Of a DNA stretch of 64,000 bases, positions 43,094 to 51,618 are shown piece after piece. Made by a program: the position numbers and the translations under genes. The DNA is from Sphingobium herbicidovorans. Its GTDB lineage: Bacteria > Pseudomonadota > Alphaproteobacteria > Sphingomonadales > Sphingomonadaceae. Position 1 is the stretch's first letter; every line of letters starts with the position of its first letter. The stretch lies in NCBI RefSeq assembly GCF_002080435.1, contig NZ_CP020538.1, positions 2,103,501 through 2,167,500 on the forward strand. Direction: 5' to 3'. The notes beneath the pieces were generated by a model that did not search any database, was not told the DNA's origin, and saw nothing but the letters and a program-made list of their open reading frames with translations.

Positions 43094-43465
43094 TCACCAG
43101 TCTTCGATGGTCAAGGCCGACAGCTCGATCCATTCCTCTGCTGGAGCGGATCGGCTGTGGTCTATAGCGATGTCGGCGACGAAATGCCGACGAAGAGTCC
43201 ATTCCGCTTCCTCCAGTCCTGCCGCGAACGCCAATCGCCGCGCCTGCGCGTCTGGCCCGAAAAGGCGAATGGCTATGACATGTCGCCTTCCCTGAAATAA
43301 AGCACTCGCCCAAGGTCGGCTGGTCGCGCGTTCAACGACCGCAGGTTCCCCGGCGCGCGCCAGCAGTTGCGCCAGCAGTCGGGGCAGGGGGTCCTTGCCT
43401 TGCAAGCGACTTTCTTCTTTTTCGTCACGGTTTCGCGGTTGGCGGATATGATCGATGCTTGTCAT
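43094..43465 (-). CDS. Small conserved protein, operon with 61-aa protein
   Basis: 123 residues from ATG 43465, with AGGAG upstream. Low-complexity charged N-terminus (about 30 residues), then a compact alpha/beta domain (SALFQGRRHVIAIRLFGPDAQARRLAFAAGLEEAEWTLRRHFVADIAID) and an acidic end. No family recognised. Its start overlaps the stop of the upstream 61-aa gene by 4 bp. The position opposite an S24 repressor suggests it is regulated by that protein. Confidence 0.65.
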   Translation of the reverse strand: MTSIDHIRQPRNRDEKEESRLQGKDPLPRLLAQLLARAGEPAVVERATSRPWASALFQGRRHVIAIRLFGPDAQARRLAFAAGLEEAEWTLRRHFVADIAIDHSRSAPAEEWIELSALTIEDW

Positions 43466-43647
43466 TGGCCGGTGCTCCTGCGATATGTGTTCATGAAATG
43501 TTCTATTCGTCTCTTGATCCGTTCCCCCGGTTCGCGACCCTGCCGCAGGTCGAACACCAGACGGGGATCGCGCACGCTTTCCCTGCCAAAGCGTGTTGCG
43601 GGAATGCCGTTTTCCCGCAGGAATTTCTCGACGGCGCGAAGCAGCAT
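43462..43647 (-). CDS. Small putative HTH protein
   Basis: 61 residues from ATG 43647 (ATG 43656 is the longer choice; GAGGGAG lies between 43657 and 43667). Helical throughout, with FLRENGIPATRFGRESVRDPRLVFDLRQGREPG, an arrangement that resembles a helix-turn-helix recognition unit, and Arg-rich ends. This type is common in sphingomonads, sometimes near regulators; the role is not known. It is divergent from the S24 repressor gene and coupled to the 123-aa gene. Confidence 0.68.
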   Translation of the reverse strand: MLLRAVEKFLRENGIPATRFGRESVRDPRLVFDLRQGREPGERIKRRIEHFMNTYRRSTGQ

Positions 43648-43702
43648 GCCTTTCATTCTCCCTCTTCAACCAAACCCGCCCCATGCGAATCTCGTAATAT
43701 CT

Positions 43703-43747
43703 TCCTATCTGTTATCCTATTTCCTACTTGTCTAGGATAAATCCTAT
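43703..43747. promoter_or_regulatory. Operator-like cluster between small HTH gene and S24 repressor
   Basis: TCCTAT occurs at 43703, 43715 and 43742, TCCTAC at 43722 and the reverse AGGATA at 43735. They form TTATCCTA (43712-43719) / TAGGATAA (43733-43740) and the palindrome TAGGAT-AA-ATCCTA (43733-43746). The two leftmost units are 12 bp apart. Likely binding sites for one of the divergent regulators. Confidence 0.5.
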
Positions 43748-43762
43748 CACTATGGGTGAATC

Positions 43763-44434
43763 ATGTTGAGTGATGGAGAAGATCCGCGCATCGTCCTGGA
43801 ACGGTTGATTGCCGAGAGGGGAGAGAATTATGCCGATCTGTCCCGTCTGCTGAAACGTAACCCCGCCTATATCCAGCAGTTCATCAAGCGTGGTTCACCC
43901 CGCAAACTGGATGAGGAGGACAGGCGCGTGCTCGCCCGCTATTTCGGCGTGGCGGAGGAACTGTTGGGCGGGCCCGGTGCGCGAGTGGCCATCGAACGAA
44001 AGTCGCGCCCGCTGCCAGCTGTTGTCCCTGTGCCGAGGCTGGCGCTCGGCGCCTCGGCAGGATCCGGTTCGCTTGATGAGGATGAGCGAGCCGCAGGGGT
44101 GCTCGCGTTTGACGCCAATTGGCTTCGGCATCTGGGCGTGCGGCCGCAGCGTGTTTCAATCATCCGCGTTGACGGCGAATCGATGGCGCCGACTTTGAAT
44201 GACGGCGATGAGATCATGGTCGATCACGATGATGATGCGACACGGATGCGTGACGGTGTCTATGTCCTGCGGCTCGATGGCGTGCTGATGGTGAAGCGGA
44301 TCGCAACGGGGCCGCGCCGGGGTTTGTTCAGCATACTTAGCGATAACGCCCATTATCCCGCCTGGGTGGACATTGATCCGTCATTGGTCGCCATCGTCGG
44401 GCGAGTGGTCTGGACTGGTCGTCGTCTCGTTTAG
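43763..44434 (+). CDS. S24-family repressor (HTH plus LexA-like peptidase domain)
   Basis: 223 residues. N-terminal helical DNA-binding domain (YADLSRLLKRNPAYIQQFIKRGSPRKLDEEDRRVLARYFGV) and C-terminal S24 peptidase domain. The nucleophile Ser is in VDGESMAPTL (about 141) and the general-base Lys in LMVKRIA (about 178), both present, so self-cleavage or at least the LexA/CI fold is kept. The usual Ala-Gly cleavage pair is not obvious in the linker. It may repress the divergent small genes through the TCCTAT sites. Confidence 0.82.
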   Translation: MLSDGEDPRIVLERLIAERGENYADLSRLLKRNPAYIQQFIKRGSPRKLDEEDRRVLARYFGVAEELLGGPGARVAIERKSRPLPAVVPVPRLALGASAGSGSLDEDERAAGVLAFDANWLRHLGVRPQRVSIIRVDGESMAPTLNDGDEIMVDHDDDATRMRDGVYVLRLDGVLMVKRIATGPRRGLFSILSDNAHYPAWVDIDPSLVAIVGRVVWTGRRLV

Positions 44435-44487
44435 CTTGGCTAGCTGTCGTCGGCTTCCTATGTGTTGGTCTCGCAGGGAGGTTTTGC

Positions 44488-45405
44488 TTGAACGACAATG
44501 GCGCGGTGATCCGCAAGGCAGTCGAGTGGCGTGGCTCGCCCATGGCACTGGCGACGGTGGTATCGACATGGGGGTCGGCTCCCCGGCCACGCGGCAGCCA
44601 CATGATCGTGCATCAGGACGGCCGTTTCGAAGGCAGCATCTCGGGCGGTTGCGTGGAGACCGATGTGCTGCAGCGGGCGGAGGAGGTCATCGCGGGAAGA
44701 TCAGCGCATGCCGAACGTTATGGCGTTGCCAATGACGATGCGTGGGCAGTGGGCCTGCCCTGCGGCGGCGAGATCAGCGTTCTGGTGCAACCGGTGGGCG
44801 AGGGCGGCTTTCCACCGCACCTCTTCGACCGAATCGCGCAGGCGCGGGAGGAAGGGCGCACACTTGTTCTTTCCACCGATCTCGCCACCGGACTGACACA
44901 GGAAGGCGCGATCGAAGGGCAGTTCCAGAACCGTTATGATGCGCCGCGCAGGCTGCTGATTGTCGGAGCGGTCCAGATTGCGCAGGCGTTGAGCGCGCTG
45001 GCGCTGGCGATTGGCGTGACGCCGGTGGTAATCGACCCGCGCGGGCGATTCCTGACCGAAGAGCGTTTCCCCGGCGTTGAACTGGACGACCGCTGGCCCG
45101 ACGAGGCGATCGCCGCGCGCAGCCCTGGCGAGGCAACGGCGATTGTGACGCTCAGCCATGATATCAAGATTGATGATCCCGCACTTGTCGCAGCGCTACG
45201 GGCGCCGACCGGTTATGTTGCCGCGCTGGGATCGCGCAAAAGCCACGCCGCGCGGCTGGAGCGGCTGTCCGCTATCGGCTTTTCGGCGGAGGAGCTTGCG
45301 CGAATTGATGGGCCCGCTGGCCTGGACATCGGCGCAGTGGGCGCGGCGGAGATCGCTCTGTCCATCGCGGCTGGCATGATCGCACGCTTTAACGCCTGCT
45401 CTTGA
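44488..45405 (+). CDS. XdhC-family protein
   Basis: 305 residues from TTG 44488, preceded by GGGAGG; the first good internal ATG would cut conserved sequence. Motifs of XdhC/CoxI: STWGSAPRPRGSHM, SISGGCVE and GLPCGGEISV in the N-terminal half, then a Rossmann half with LLIVGAVQIAQAL (the usual GAGHVA reads GAVQIA). XdhC proteins sulfurate and insert molybdenum cofactor into xanthine-dehydrogenase-type enzymes. No molybdenum hydroxylase catalytic subunit is nearby; the only relative in this window is the [2Fe-2S] subunit at 12274. Confidence 0.85.
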   Translation: MNDNGAVIRKAVEWRGSPMALATVVSTWGSAPRPRGSHMIVHQDGRFEGSISGGCVETDVLQRAEEVIAGRSAHAERYGVANDDAWAVGLPCGGEISVLVQPVGEGGFPPHLFDRIAQAREEGRTLVLSTDLATGLTQEGAIEGQFQNRYDAPRRLLIVGAVQIAQALSALALAIGVTPVVIDPRGRFLTEERFPGVELDDRWPDEAIAARSPGEATAIVTLSHDIKIDDPALVAALRAPTGYVAALGSRKSHAARLERLSAIGFSAEELARIDGPAGLDIGAVGAAEIALSIAAGMIARFNACS

Positions 45406-45414
45406 GCGGCGCGC

Positions 45415-45600
45415 TCAGCAGCATTTTCCACCATTCTTTCCGCCGTAGCGTGCCTCCTGCCGATCGAGGAAGAATTGGGCGGGCGTCATCACTGGCCGTT
45501 CGGGATGGTGCGCGCGCATATGCCGCGCATAATTCTCATAATCCGGCACGCCCACCATCATCCGCGCGGTTTGCCTGAGCTTGTCCAACAGCCTTTTCAT
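45415..45600 (-). CDS. ybdD: YbdD/YjiX-family small protein
   Basis: 61-residue protein of the YbdD (DUF466) family, nearly always encoded after a CstA-type transporter. Typical features: LRQTARMMVGVPDYENYARHM, then HHPERPVMTPAQFFLDRQEARYGG, and an ending with two Cys. It may modulate the transporter, but the mechanism is not settled. It overlaps cstA by 4 bp. Confidence 0.88.
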   Translation of the reverse strand: MKRLLDKLRQTARMMVGVPDYENYARHMRAHHPERPVMTPAQFFLDRQEARYGGKNGGKCC

Positions 45601-47645
45601 TCGGCGGCCACCAGCGGTCCGGGGATTTCGCGCGCCGTTGACATGTCTGCCCGCCGTGCGGCGATGCAGGTGCGGATGGTGAAGAAAAGCAGCGAGAGGA
45701 CGACGGCCAGAAAGATCGCGACAAGCCCCGCATCCACCCGGTCGTTAAAGACGATCTGCTGCATCTCCGCCATCGACTTGGCGGGGGCAAGCACCGTCCC
45801 TGCGGCGGCCGCCTCGCTGAATTTCGCGGCATGGGCCAGGAATCCGACTTTCACATCGCCGGAAAACAGCTTCAGCAAGCCGGCCGACAGCGTGCAAACC
45901 AGCAGCCATGCCGTCGGGATCATCGTGACCCAGGCATAACGGTCCTGCTTCATGCGGAACAGAACGACCGTCGCCAGCATCAGCGCGATGGCCGCCAGCA
46001 TCTGGTTGGAAATGCCGAACACGGGCCAGAGCGTGTTCACACCGCCCAGCGGATCGGTGACGCCCTGGTAGAGGAAGAAGCCCCAGGCCGCGACGGTCAG
46101 GCCAGTCGCAATCAGGCTGGGACCGATACTCTTCGTCTCCTTGAAACCGGGGACGGCCAGCGCGATCAGATCCTGCAGCATGAAGCGGCCCGCCCGCGTT
46201 CCCGCATCCACGGCGGTCAGGATGAACAGCGCTTCGAACAGGATCGCGAAATGATACCAGAAGGCCTTCATCGCCGGGCCGCCGATAACGTGTGAAAAAA
46301 TTTCCGCCATGGCGACCGCCAGTGTCGGCGCGCCGCCCGCCCGCGAGATGATCGTATGCTCGCCAACGTCTTTTGCGGTCTGGGCGATCAGCTCGGGCGT
46401 GATTGGAAAGCCCATCGCGGTCACCGCCGCCGCCGCGCTTGACGCGTCAGTGCCGATAACTGCCGCAGGGCTGTTCATCGTGAAATAGACGCCTGGGTCC
46501 AGGATCGATGCTCCCACCAGCGCCATGATGGCGACGAACGCCTCCATCAGCATCGCGCCATAGCCGATGATCGGCGCATCGGCTTCGCTCGCGATCAGCT
46601 TGGGCGTGGTGCCGCTGGCGATCAGGGCGTGGAAGCCGGATACCGCGCCGCAGGCGATGGTGATGAACAGGAAGGGGAAGAGGCCGCCAGCCCAGACCGG
46701 CCCGTCGCCGTTCACGAACTGCGTCACCGCATGCATTTTCAGCGGCGGAGCCATGATGACTATGCCGATGGCCAGCGCCGCGATCGCGCCAATCTTGAGG
46801 AAGGTGGACAGATAGTCGCGCGGCGCGAGCAGCAGCCATACGGGCAGCACCGATGCGACCGCGCCATAGCCGACGAGTATCCAGCACAATTGGACGGGCG
46901 TGAAGGTGAACACTGGCCCCCAGACTGGCGAAAGCGCCACGCTTTGCCCATAGACGATCGCGGCGAGCAGGCCGACGAGTCCGAGCAGGGACACTTCCCC
47001 GATCCGTCCCGGCCTGATCCAGCGGGTATAGGCTCCCATGAACATGGCGAGCGGCACGGTCGCGGCCACGGTGAACATGCCCCACGGGCTTTCGGCGAGC
47101 GCCTTCACAACGATCAGCGCCAGCACGGCAAGGATGATGACCATGATCATAAATGCGCCGAAGAGGGCGATGGTCCCCGCCACCTGGCCCATTTCCATGC
47201 GTATCAGTTCACCCAGCGACTTGCCATCGCGCCGCATGGAGATGAACAGGATCATGAAGTCCTGCACCGCCCCCGCCAGCACGACGCCGGCGATGATCCA
47301 GATCGTGCCGGGCAGATAGCCCATTTGCGCTGCCAGCACCGGACCGACGAGTGGCCCCGCACCCGCGATGGCGGCGAAGTGATGGCCGAACAGAACCACC
47401 CGGTCGGTCGCCACATAATCCAGGCCATCCCCCCGCCGGATCGCCGGCGTGGGGCGGGATGGATCCAACCGCATCACGGCGCGGCCGATGTAGAGCGCAT
47501 AGTAGCGATAGGCGACCAGGAAACTGCTGACTGCGGCGACGACAATCCACAGTGCGTTCACCGCTTCGCCGCGCGACACAGCGACAACGGTCAGCGCGGC
47601 CGCGCCAACGATGGCGATCAGTATCCATGGAATGTGCCGGGTCAT
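45597..47645 (-). CDS. cstA: CstA-family carbon-starvation/pyruvate transporter
   Basis: 682 residues, about sixteen to eighteen membrane helices. Family-typical stretches: DGLDYVATDRVVLFGHHFAAIAGAGPLVGPVLAAQMGYLPG, GAVQDFMILFISMRRDGKSLG and SGFHALIASGTTPKLI. Members import pyruvate or peptides during carbon starvation. The downstream ybdD gene supports the call. Promoter elements or CRP sites were not found upstream in the 50-bp gap to doxX, so it may also be read through from engB-doxX. Confidence 0.93.
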   Translation of the reverse strand: MTRHIPWILIAIVGAAALTVVAVSRGEAVNALWIVVAAVSSFLVAYRYYALYIGRAVMRLDPSRPTPAIRRGDGLDYVATDRVVLFGHHFAAIAGAGPLVGPVLAAQMGYLPGTIWIIAGVVLAGAVQDFMILFISMRRDGKSLGELIRMEMGQVAGTIALFGAFMIMVIILAVLALIVVKALAESPWGMFTVAATVPLAMFMGAYTRWIRPGRIGEVSLLGLVGLLAAIVYGQSVALSPVWGPVFTFTPVQLCWILVGYGAVASVLPVWLLLAPRDYLSTFLKIGAIAALAIGIVIMAPPLKMHAVTQFVNGDGPVWAGGLFPFLFITIACGAVSGFHALIASGTTPKLIASEADAPIIGYGAMLMEAFVAIMALVGASILDPGVYFTMNSPAAVIGTDASSAAAAVTAMGFPITPELIAQTAKDVGEHTIISRAGGAPTLAVAMAEIFSHVIGGPAMKAFWYHFAILFEALFILTAVDAGTRAGRFMLQDLIALAVPGFKETKSIGPSLIATGLTVAAWGFFLYQGVTDPLGGVNTLWPVFGISNQMLAAIALMLATVVLFRMKQDRYAWVTMIPTAWLLVCTLSAGLLKLFSGDVKVGFLAHAAKFSEAAAAGTVLAPAKSMAEMQQIVFNDRVDAGLVAIFLAVVLSLLFFTIRTCIAARRADMSTAREIPGPLVAAE

Positions 47646-47698
47646 CGCTCTCTCTGGGATTGTCCTGAAATTTGGCGGCTACAGTAAGGCCGCGTCAT

Positions 47699-48154
47699 TC
47701 AAAGACAATCGCCCTTGTCGCATGCGACTGTCCTTCGTCTGAATGGCCAGTCGATCACGCGGGCAGCCCATAGCGCCCACCAGATGATGACTGGCTGCAA
47801 CAGCTGGCGCGGGCCATGATACCACCAGCCCAAACGGACGCCGCCCAGCGGAATATCGTTGATCGCATGGTTGATGTTGGCGGGCCACACGCACAGGGCA
47901 TAAAGGGCGAGGGCGATGCCTGCTGCGTGGCGGAGACGGGGGGCATGCAGGCCGATCGCGCCCGCAATTTCCGCAACCCCGGTGAATGCAACCACCTGTT
48001 CCGGCCAGGGCACCCAATGCGGCGTGATGGCCACGAAACCGTCCGGCCGCGCGATATGAGCCACGCCTGCAATCAGATACAGCCCTGAAAGAAGCCAGCG
48101 CGCCGCTGTGCGAATGCGATGGCTTTCTGCCCTGGCTGGAGCGTCGCCCATCAC
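47699..48154 (-). CDS. DoxX-family membrane protein
   Basis: 151 residues with four membrane helices (WLLSGLYLIAGVAHIA; VVAFTGVAEIAGAIGL; AAGIALALYALCVWPANI; PVIIWWALWAARVI). The GVAHIARPDGFVAI and TGVAEIAGAIGL segments match DoxX-like proteins, whose function is mostly unknown. The short C-terminal tail has two Cys. It overlaps the engB stop by 4 bp. Confidence 0.78.
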   Translation of the reverse strand: MMGDAPARAESHRIRTAARWLLSGLYLIAGVAHIARPDGFVAITPHWVPWPEQVVAFTGVAEIAGAIGLHAPRLRHAAGIALALYALCVWPANINHAINDIPLGGVRLGWWYHGPRQLLQPVIIWWALWAARVIDWPFRRRTVACDKGDCL

Positions 48155-48798
48155 CCTTGGATGACGCTCTCCAGCACAGCCGCCCGCAGTTCGGGGATGC
48201 CCATGCCCTTTTCGCTGGACGTCGGAATAATGTCAGGATGAGCGGCAGGACGTTTGCGGATGGCGTCACCGGTCGCCTGGATCACTTCGGCCAGATGGCT
48301 GGCTTTCACCTTATCCGCCTTGGTCAGCACGACGCGGTAGCTCACCGCCGCCGCGTCGAGCATGTCGAAAATGTCTTTATCGACGTCCTTTATGCCATGG
48401 CGGCTGTCGATCAGCACCAGTGTACGCTTCAGCTGCGCCCGGCCGCGCAGATAGTCGTTCACCAGAAAGCGCCATTTGCGAACCATATCCTTGGGCGCTT
48501 TGGCGTAGCCGTATCCGGGCATGTCGACCAGGCGGAAGCGCAGCGGGTCGCCGACATCGAAAAAATTCAGCTCCTGCGTCCGCCCCGGCGTGTTCGATGT
48601 CCGGGCCAGGCCGTTGCGACCTGTCAGTGCATTGAGCAACGACGACTTGCCCACGTTGGACCGGCCCGCGAAGGCGACTTCATTGACCGACATGTCGGGC
48701 AGGAATTTGAGGTCCGGCGCGGATTTAAGAAAGGTGATCGGCCCGGCAAAGACCTTGCGCGCTTCCTCGATCAGGTCGGGATTGTCTTGCTCGGTCAA
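48151..48798 (-). CDS. engB: Ribosome biogenesis GTPase EngB (YsxC/YihA)
   Basis: 215-residue TRAFAC GTPase. G1 GRSNVGKSSLLN, G2 region RTSNTPGRTQ, G3 DMPGYGYA, G4 TKADK, and the C-terminal SSEKGMGI (G5). It helps assemble the 50S subunit. It follows yidC by 95 bp on the same strand, the order usual in alphaproteobacteria (rpmH-rnpA-yidD-yidC-engB). Confidence 0.95.
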   Translation of the reverse strand: MTEQDNPDLIEEARKVFAGPITFLKSAPDLKFLPDMSVNEVAFAGRSNVGKSSLLNALTGRNGLARTSNTPGRTQELNFFDVGDPLRFRLVDMPGYGYAKAPKDMVRKWRFLVNDYLRGRAQLKRTLVLIDSRHGIKDVDKDIFDMLDAAAVSYRVVLTKADKVKASHLAEVIQATGDAIRKRPAAHPDIIPTSSEKGMGIPELRAAVLESVIQG

Positions 48799-48893
48799 GG
48801 GTAACTCCGTTCGCCCGGCTTCTGCATATGACCGTCATCCTGAAACCGGTTCAGGATGACGGTAAAGGTAACGGGCCGTCTCGCCGTGCGGCC

Positions 48894-50594
48894 CTATTTC
48901 GCTTCCACCGCGCTCAGCACGGGATGGCGCTTGTACAGCCACCACTGCTGCAGCATCGACAGGCAATTGTTGGTGATCCAGTAAACCAGCAGACCCGCGG
49001 CAAAGGGCGCCATGATGAACATCATCATCCACGGCATGATCGAAAAGATCTGCTGCTGCATCGGATCCATCTGCGCCGGGTTCAGCTTGAACTGCAGCCA
49101 CATGGAAATGCCCAGAAGCAGGGCCAGTACGCCGATCGCCAGGAAGGATGGAGGCGTGAATGGCAGCAGGCCAAACAGGTTCAGGATGTGCAGCGGATCG
49201 GGCGCCGAAAGATCCTTGATCCACAGCACGAACGGCTGGTGCCGCATTTCGATTGTCAGCTGCAGCACCTTGTACAGGGCGAAGAAAATCGGGATCTGGA
49301 TGAAGATGGGGAGGCAGCCAGCGAGCGGGTTCACCTTTTCCCGCTTGTACAGCTCCATCATCTCCTGCTGGAGCTTGGGCTTGTCGTCCTTATACTTCTC
49401 TTGCAGCGCCTTCATCTTGGGCTGCACCGCGCGCATCGCGGCCATGCTGGCGAACTGGCGCTGGGCTACAGGGAACATCAAGGCCCGGACGACGAAGGTC
49501 AGGCAGATGATGGCGACGCCGAAATTGCCGATATGTTCGAACAGCCAATGAAGGAGCGCGAAGATCGGCTTTTCGAACCAGTAGAACCAGCCCCAGTCGA
49601 TCGCCCGGTCGAATAGCGGGATGCCTGCATCCTGATAGGCTTCCAGCGTCTTCACTTCCTTTGCGCCGACGAACAGGCGCGCGGTTTGCGTGACAGCCTT
49701 GCCCGGCGCGAGCACGGTTGGCGCTACGCTATAGTCGGCCTGATACTGCGTGCCGGCGCCTTTGCGGAACTGGCCTTCAAAGGCTGTCTTCTGGTCGGGC
49801 ACCAGGGCCGAGAGCCAATATTTGTCGGTGAAGCCAAGCCAGCCGCCGGTCGACTGGAAGCTTTGGGTCGAAGGGCCTTCATTCAGGTCGTCATAGTCCA
49901 CGTCGTAATTGGCGGCGCCATTGAACACGCCCATTGGACCGATATGGATGGTCCAGGTGTCAGGGTCCTTGGACAGCGTGGAGCGGCTGACATAGCCGTA
50001 GCTCTTTACGGCGATCGCGCCGGTCCCGCTGTTCGACACCTTCTGCTGGGCCGTGATCATGTAGTTTTGATCGACGGAGAAGCGAATTTCGAAATTCTGT
50101 CCGGCACCGTTGTTCCAGCGCAGCGTCAGCGGGCTGGCAGGAGTCAGTTCGGTCCCTTCCGCAGTCCAGATGGTGTTGGCATCGGGGACCTTCACGCCCT
50201 CGCCTTGCCAGCCGAAGCCCGCAAAGAATGCATCCTGCGTCCCTGACGGGCTGTAAAGGCGGATGGACGGCGAATTTTTCGCGATGGTCTCGCCATAGGT
50301 CGGCAGCACGATGTCGTCGATGCGCGCGCCCTTCAGGTTGATCGAGCCGGTCAGCTTGGGCGTGCGGATCGGTACGCGCGGGCTTTCCTTGAGTACCTGC
50401 GCGCGATCGCGAATCGCGGCGGGGCCGGTTGCGACCGGGCTGACGCCCTGCGATACGGGGGTGGTCTTGCCGCCTTCGATCTTTGTCGCGGGCGGATTGG
50501 CGGCGGGAAAGAAATGCTCGGCGATATAGGGCCAGCCAAACAGGATCGCCGCGGTCAGCAGCACCGCCAGAACAATATTCTTCTTGTCGTCCAC
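48894..50594 (-). CDS. yidC: YidC membrane protein insertase
   Basis: 566 residues. An N-terminal anchor (NIVLAVLLTAAILFGWPYI), a large periplasmic beta domain (about 60-350), then the conserved five-helix insertase core (from WGWFYWFEKPIFALLHWLFEHIGNFGVAII; the hydrophilic-groove Arg is in VVRALMFPV) with KMKALQEKYKDDKPKLQQEMMELYKREKVNPLAGCLP in the coiled loop. It inserts inner-membrane proteins alone or with SecYEG. Length fits the gram-negative type. Confidence 0.96.
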   Translation of the reverse strand: MDDKKNIVLAVLLTAAILFGWPYIAEHFFPAANPPATKIEGGKTTPVSQGVSPVATGPAAIRDRAQVLKESPRVPIRTPKLTGSINLKGARIDDIVLPTYGETIAKNSPSIRLYSPSGTQDAFFAGFGWQGEGVKVPDANTIWTAEGTELTPASPLTLRWNNGAGQNFEIRFSVDQNYMITAQQKVSNSGTGAIAVKSYGYVSRSTLSKDPDTWTIHIGPMGVFNGAANYDVDYDDLNEGPSTQSFQSTGGWLGFTDKYWLSALVPDQKTAFEGQFRKGAGTQYQADYSVAPTVLAPGKAVTQTARLFVGAKEVKTLEAYQDAGIPLFDRAIDWGWFYWFEKPIFALLHWLFEHIGNFGVAIICLTFVVRALMFPVAQRQFASMAAMRAVQPKMKALQEKYKDDKPKLQQEMMELYKREKVNPLAGCLPIFIQIPIFFALYKVLQLTIEMRHQPFVLWIKDLSAPDPLHILNLFGLLPFTPPSFLAIGVLALLLGISMWLQFKLNPAQMDPMQQQIFSIMPWMMMFIMAPFAAGLLVYWITNNCLSMLQQWWLYKRHPVLSAVEAK

Positions 50595-50630
50595 GCTTGT
50601 CGGCTCCGCCGTCTCTTGTGAAAATTCGTG

Positions 50631-50843
50631 TCAGGGAACGGGGTCGTAGCCCGACCCGCCCCAAGGATGGCATCGCATTAGCCGCTTCGTGGCGAGCCAG
50701 CTACCCTTGACCGCACCATATTTACGAATGGCCTCGATCGCATATTGCGAGCAGGAAGGCGCGTAGCGGCAACTGGGCGGCAGGATGCGGGAGGGGCCAA
50801 CTTGCCAGAAGCGCGCCATAAGGATGAGCAGCCGGGCGATCAC
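50631..50843 (-). CDS. yidD: YidD membrane protein insertion efficiency factor
   Basis: 70 residues. The family core [23 protein letters not shown] with two Cys, then [24 protein letters not shown], is fully conserved. It is an amphipathic membrane-associated protein that helps insertion through YidC. It overlaps rnpA by 4 bp and precedes yidC by 36 bp. Confidence 0.95.
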   Translation of the reverse strand: MIARLLILMARFWQVGPSRILPPSCRYAPSCSQYAIEAIRKYGAVKGSWLATKRLMRCHPWGGSGYDPVP

Positions 50844-51268
50844 TGCCCGGATTCCTGGCCAGGCCGTTCCGAGGCGGAAGATATGCCCTTCTTGCCTTTC
50901 GAGGAACGGCGCGGGCGATTGGGCGCGTCGCCTACCGGTCGGGCCATCACCTTAAGCAGCGCCTTTTCCAATTCGGCGCGCAGCAGGGTGAAGTCGCGTT
51001 CTATCCCGCCTTCGCGCCCGATCAGCACATGATCCGCGCCAGGCACGCCGTGGACGGGCAACAATTCCCGCGCCAGAACGCGAAAACGGCGCTTCATCCT
51101 GTTGCGGATGACAGCGCCGCCGATCTTTTTCGTGACCGTGATGCCATAGCGCATCGCCGGATCGCCGTCGGAGCGTTCGCGTACCAGCAGGACAAAGCCC
51201 GGCATTGGCGCACGCCGCCCGCGATTCGCCGCCAGAAAGTCGGCGCGCCTGCTCATGATGGCAGGCAC
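50840..51268 (-). CDS. rnpA: Ribonuclease P protein component
   Basis: About 142 residues from GTG 51268 (ATG 51256 is the alternative; a longer open frame overlaps rpmH). The RNR motif region ([22 protein letters not shown]) binds P RNA and the [21 protein letters not shown] strand forms the tRNA 5'-leader cleft. The protein ends with a basic tail of about 30 residues ([11 protein letters not shown]) not found in short RnpA. It matures tRNA 5' ends. It lies 20 bp after rpmH. Confidence 0.93.
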   Translation of the reverse strand: MPAIMSRRADFLAANRGRRAPMPGFVLLVRERSDGDPAMRYGITVTKKIGGAVIRNRMKRRFRVLARELLPVHGVPGADHVLIGREGGIERDFTLLRAELEKALLKVMARPVGDAPNRPRRSSKGKKGISSASERPGQESGQ

Positions 51269-51288
51269 GTTATCCGACGGCGCGTCGT

Positions 51289-51423
51289 TCAGGCGCTCAG
51301 GCTCTTGCGGCCGCGGGCGCGACGGGCACGCAGCACGTTGCGGCCACCGGGGGTCGCCATGCGGGCGCGGAAACCGTGACGGCGCTTCCGAACCAGATTG
51401 CTCGGTTGAAAGGTGCGCTTCAT
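51289..51423 (-). CDS. rpmH: 50S ribosomal protein L34
   Basis: 44 residues: [18 protein letters not shown] at the start, then [20 protein letters not shown], the invariant L34 pattern. It is followed by rnpA, the arrangement conserved in nearly all bacteria. Upstream, the 195 bp to the DsbA-like gene hold its promoter region; no clear -35/-10 could be assigned. Confidence 0.97.
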   Translation of the reverse strand: MKRTFQPSNLVRKRRHGFRARMATPGGRNVLRARRARGRKSLSA

Positions 51424-51618
51424 CGTTCATTCCTCAAAGCAAAACGTCAAAAATCGGGCGTGACAAAAAAGGGCCGCCGTTGGGCGACCGCATGTCAGGG
51501 GGCGTCCGATAGGCAAAAGACGGGGTCGAGTCAATGGGCGGGGTGGGGCGAAAGCCGATCAAACAGCGGCCGTTCGGTGCATTTCGACTTCGTTCGTTTC
51601 GGCAATGCAGCAGAGCGC

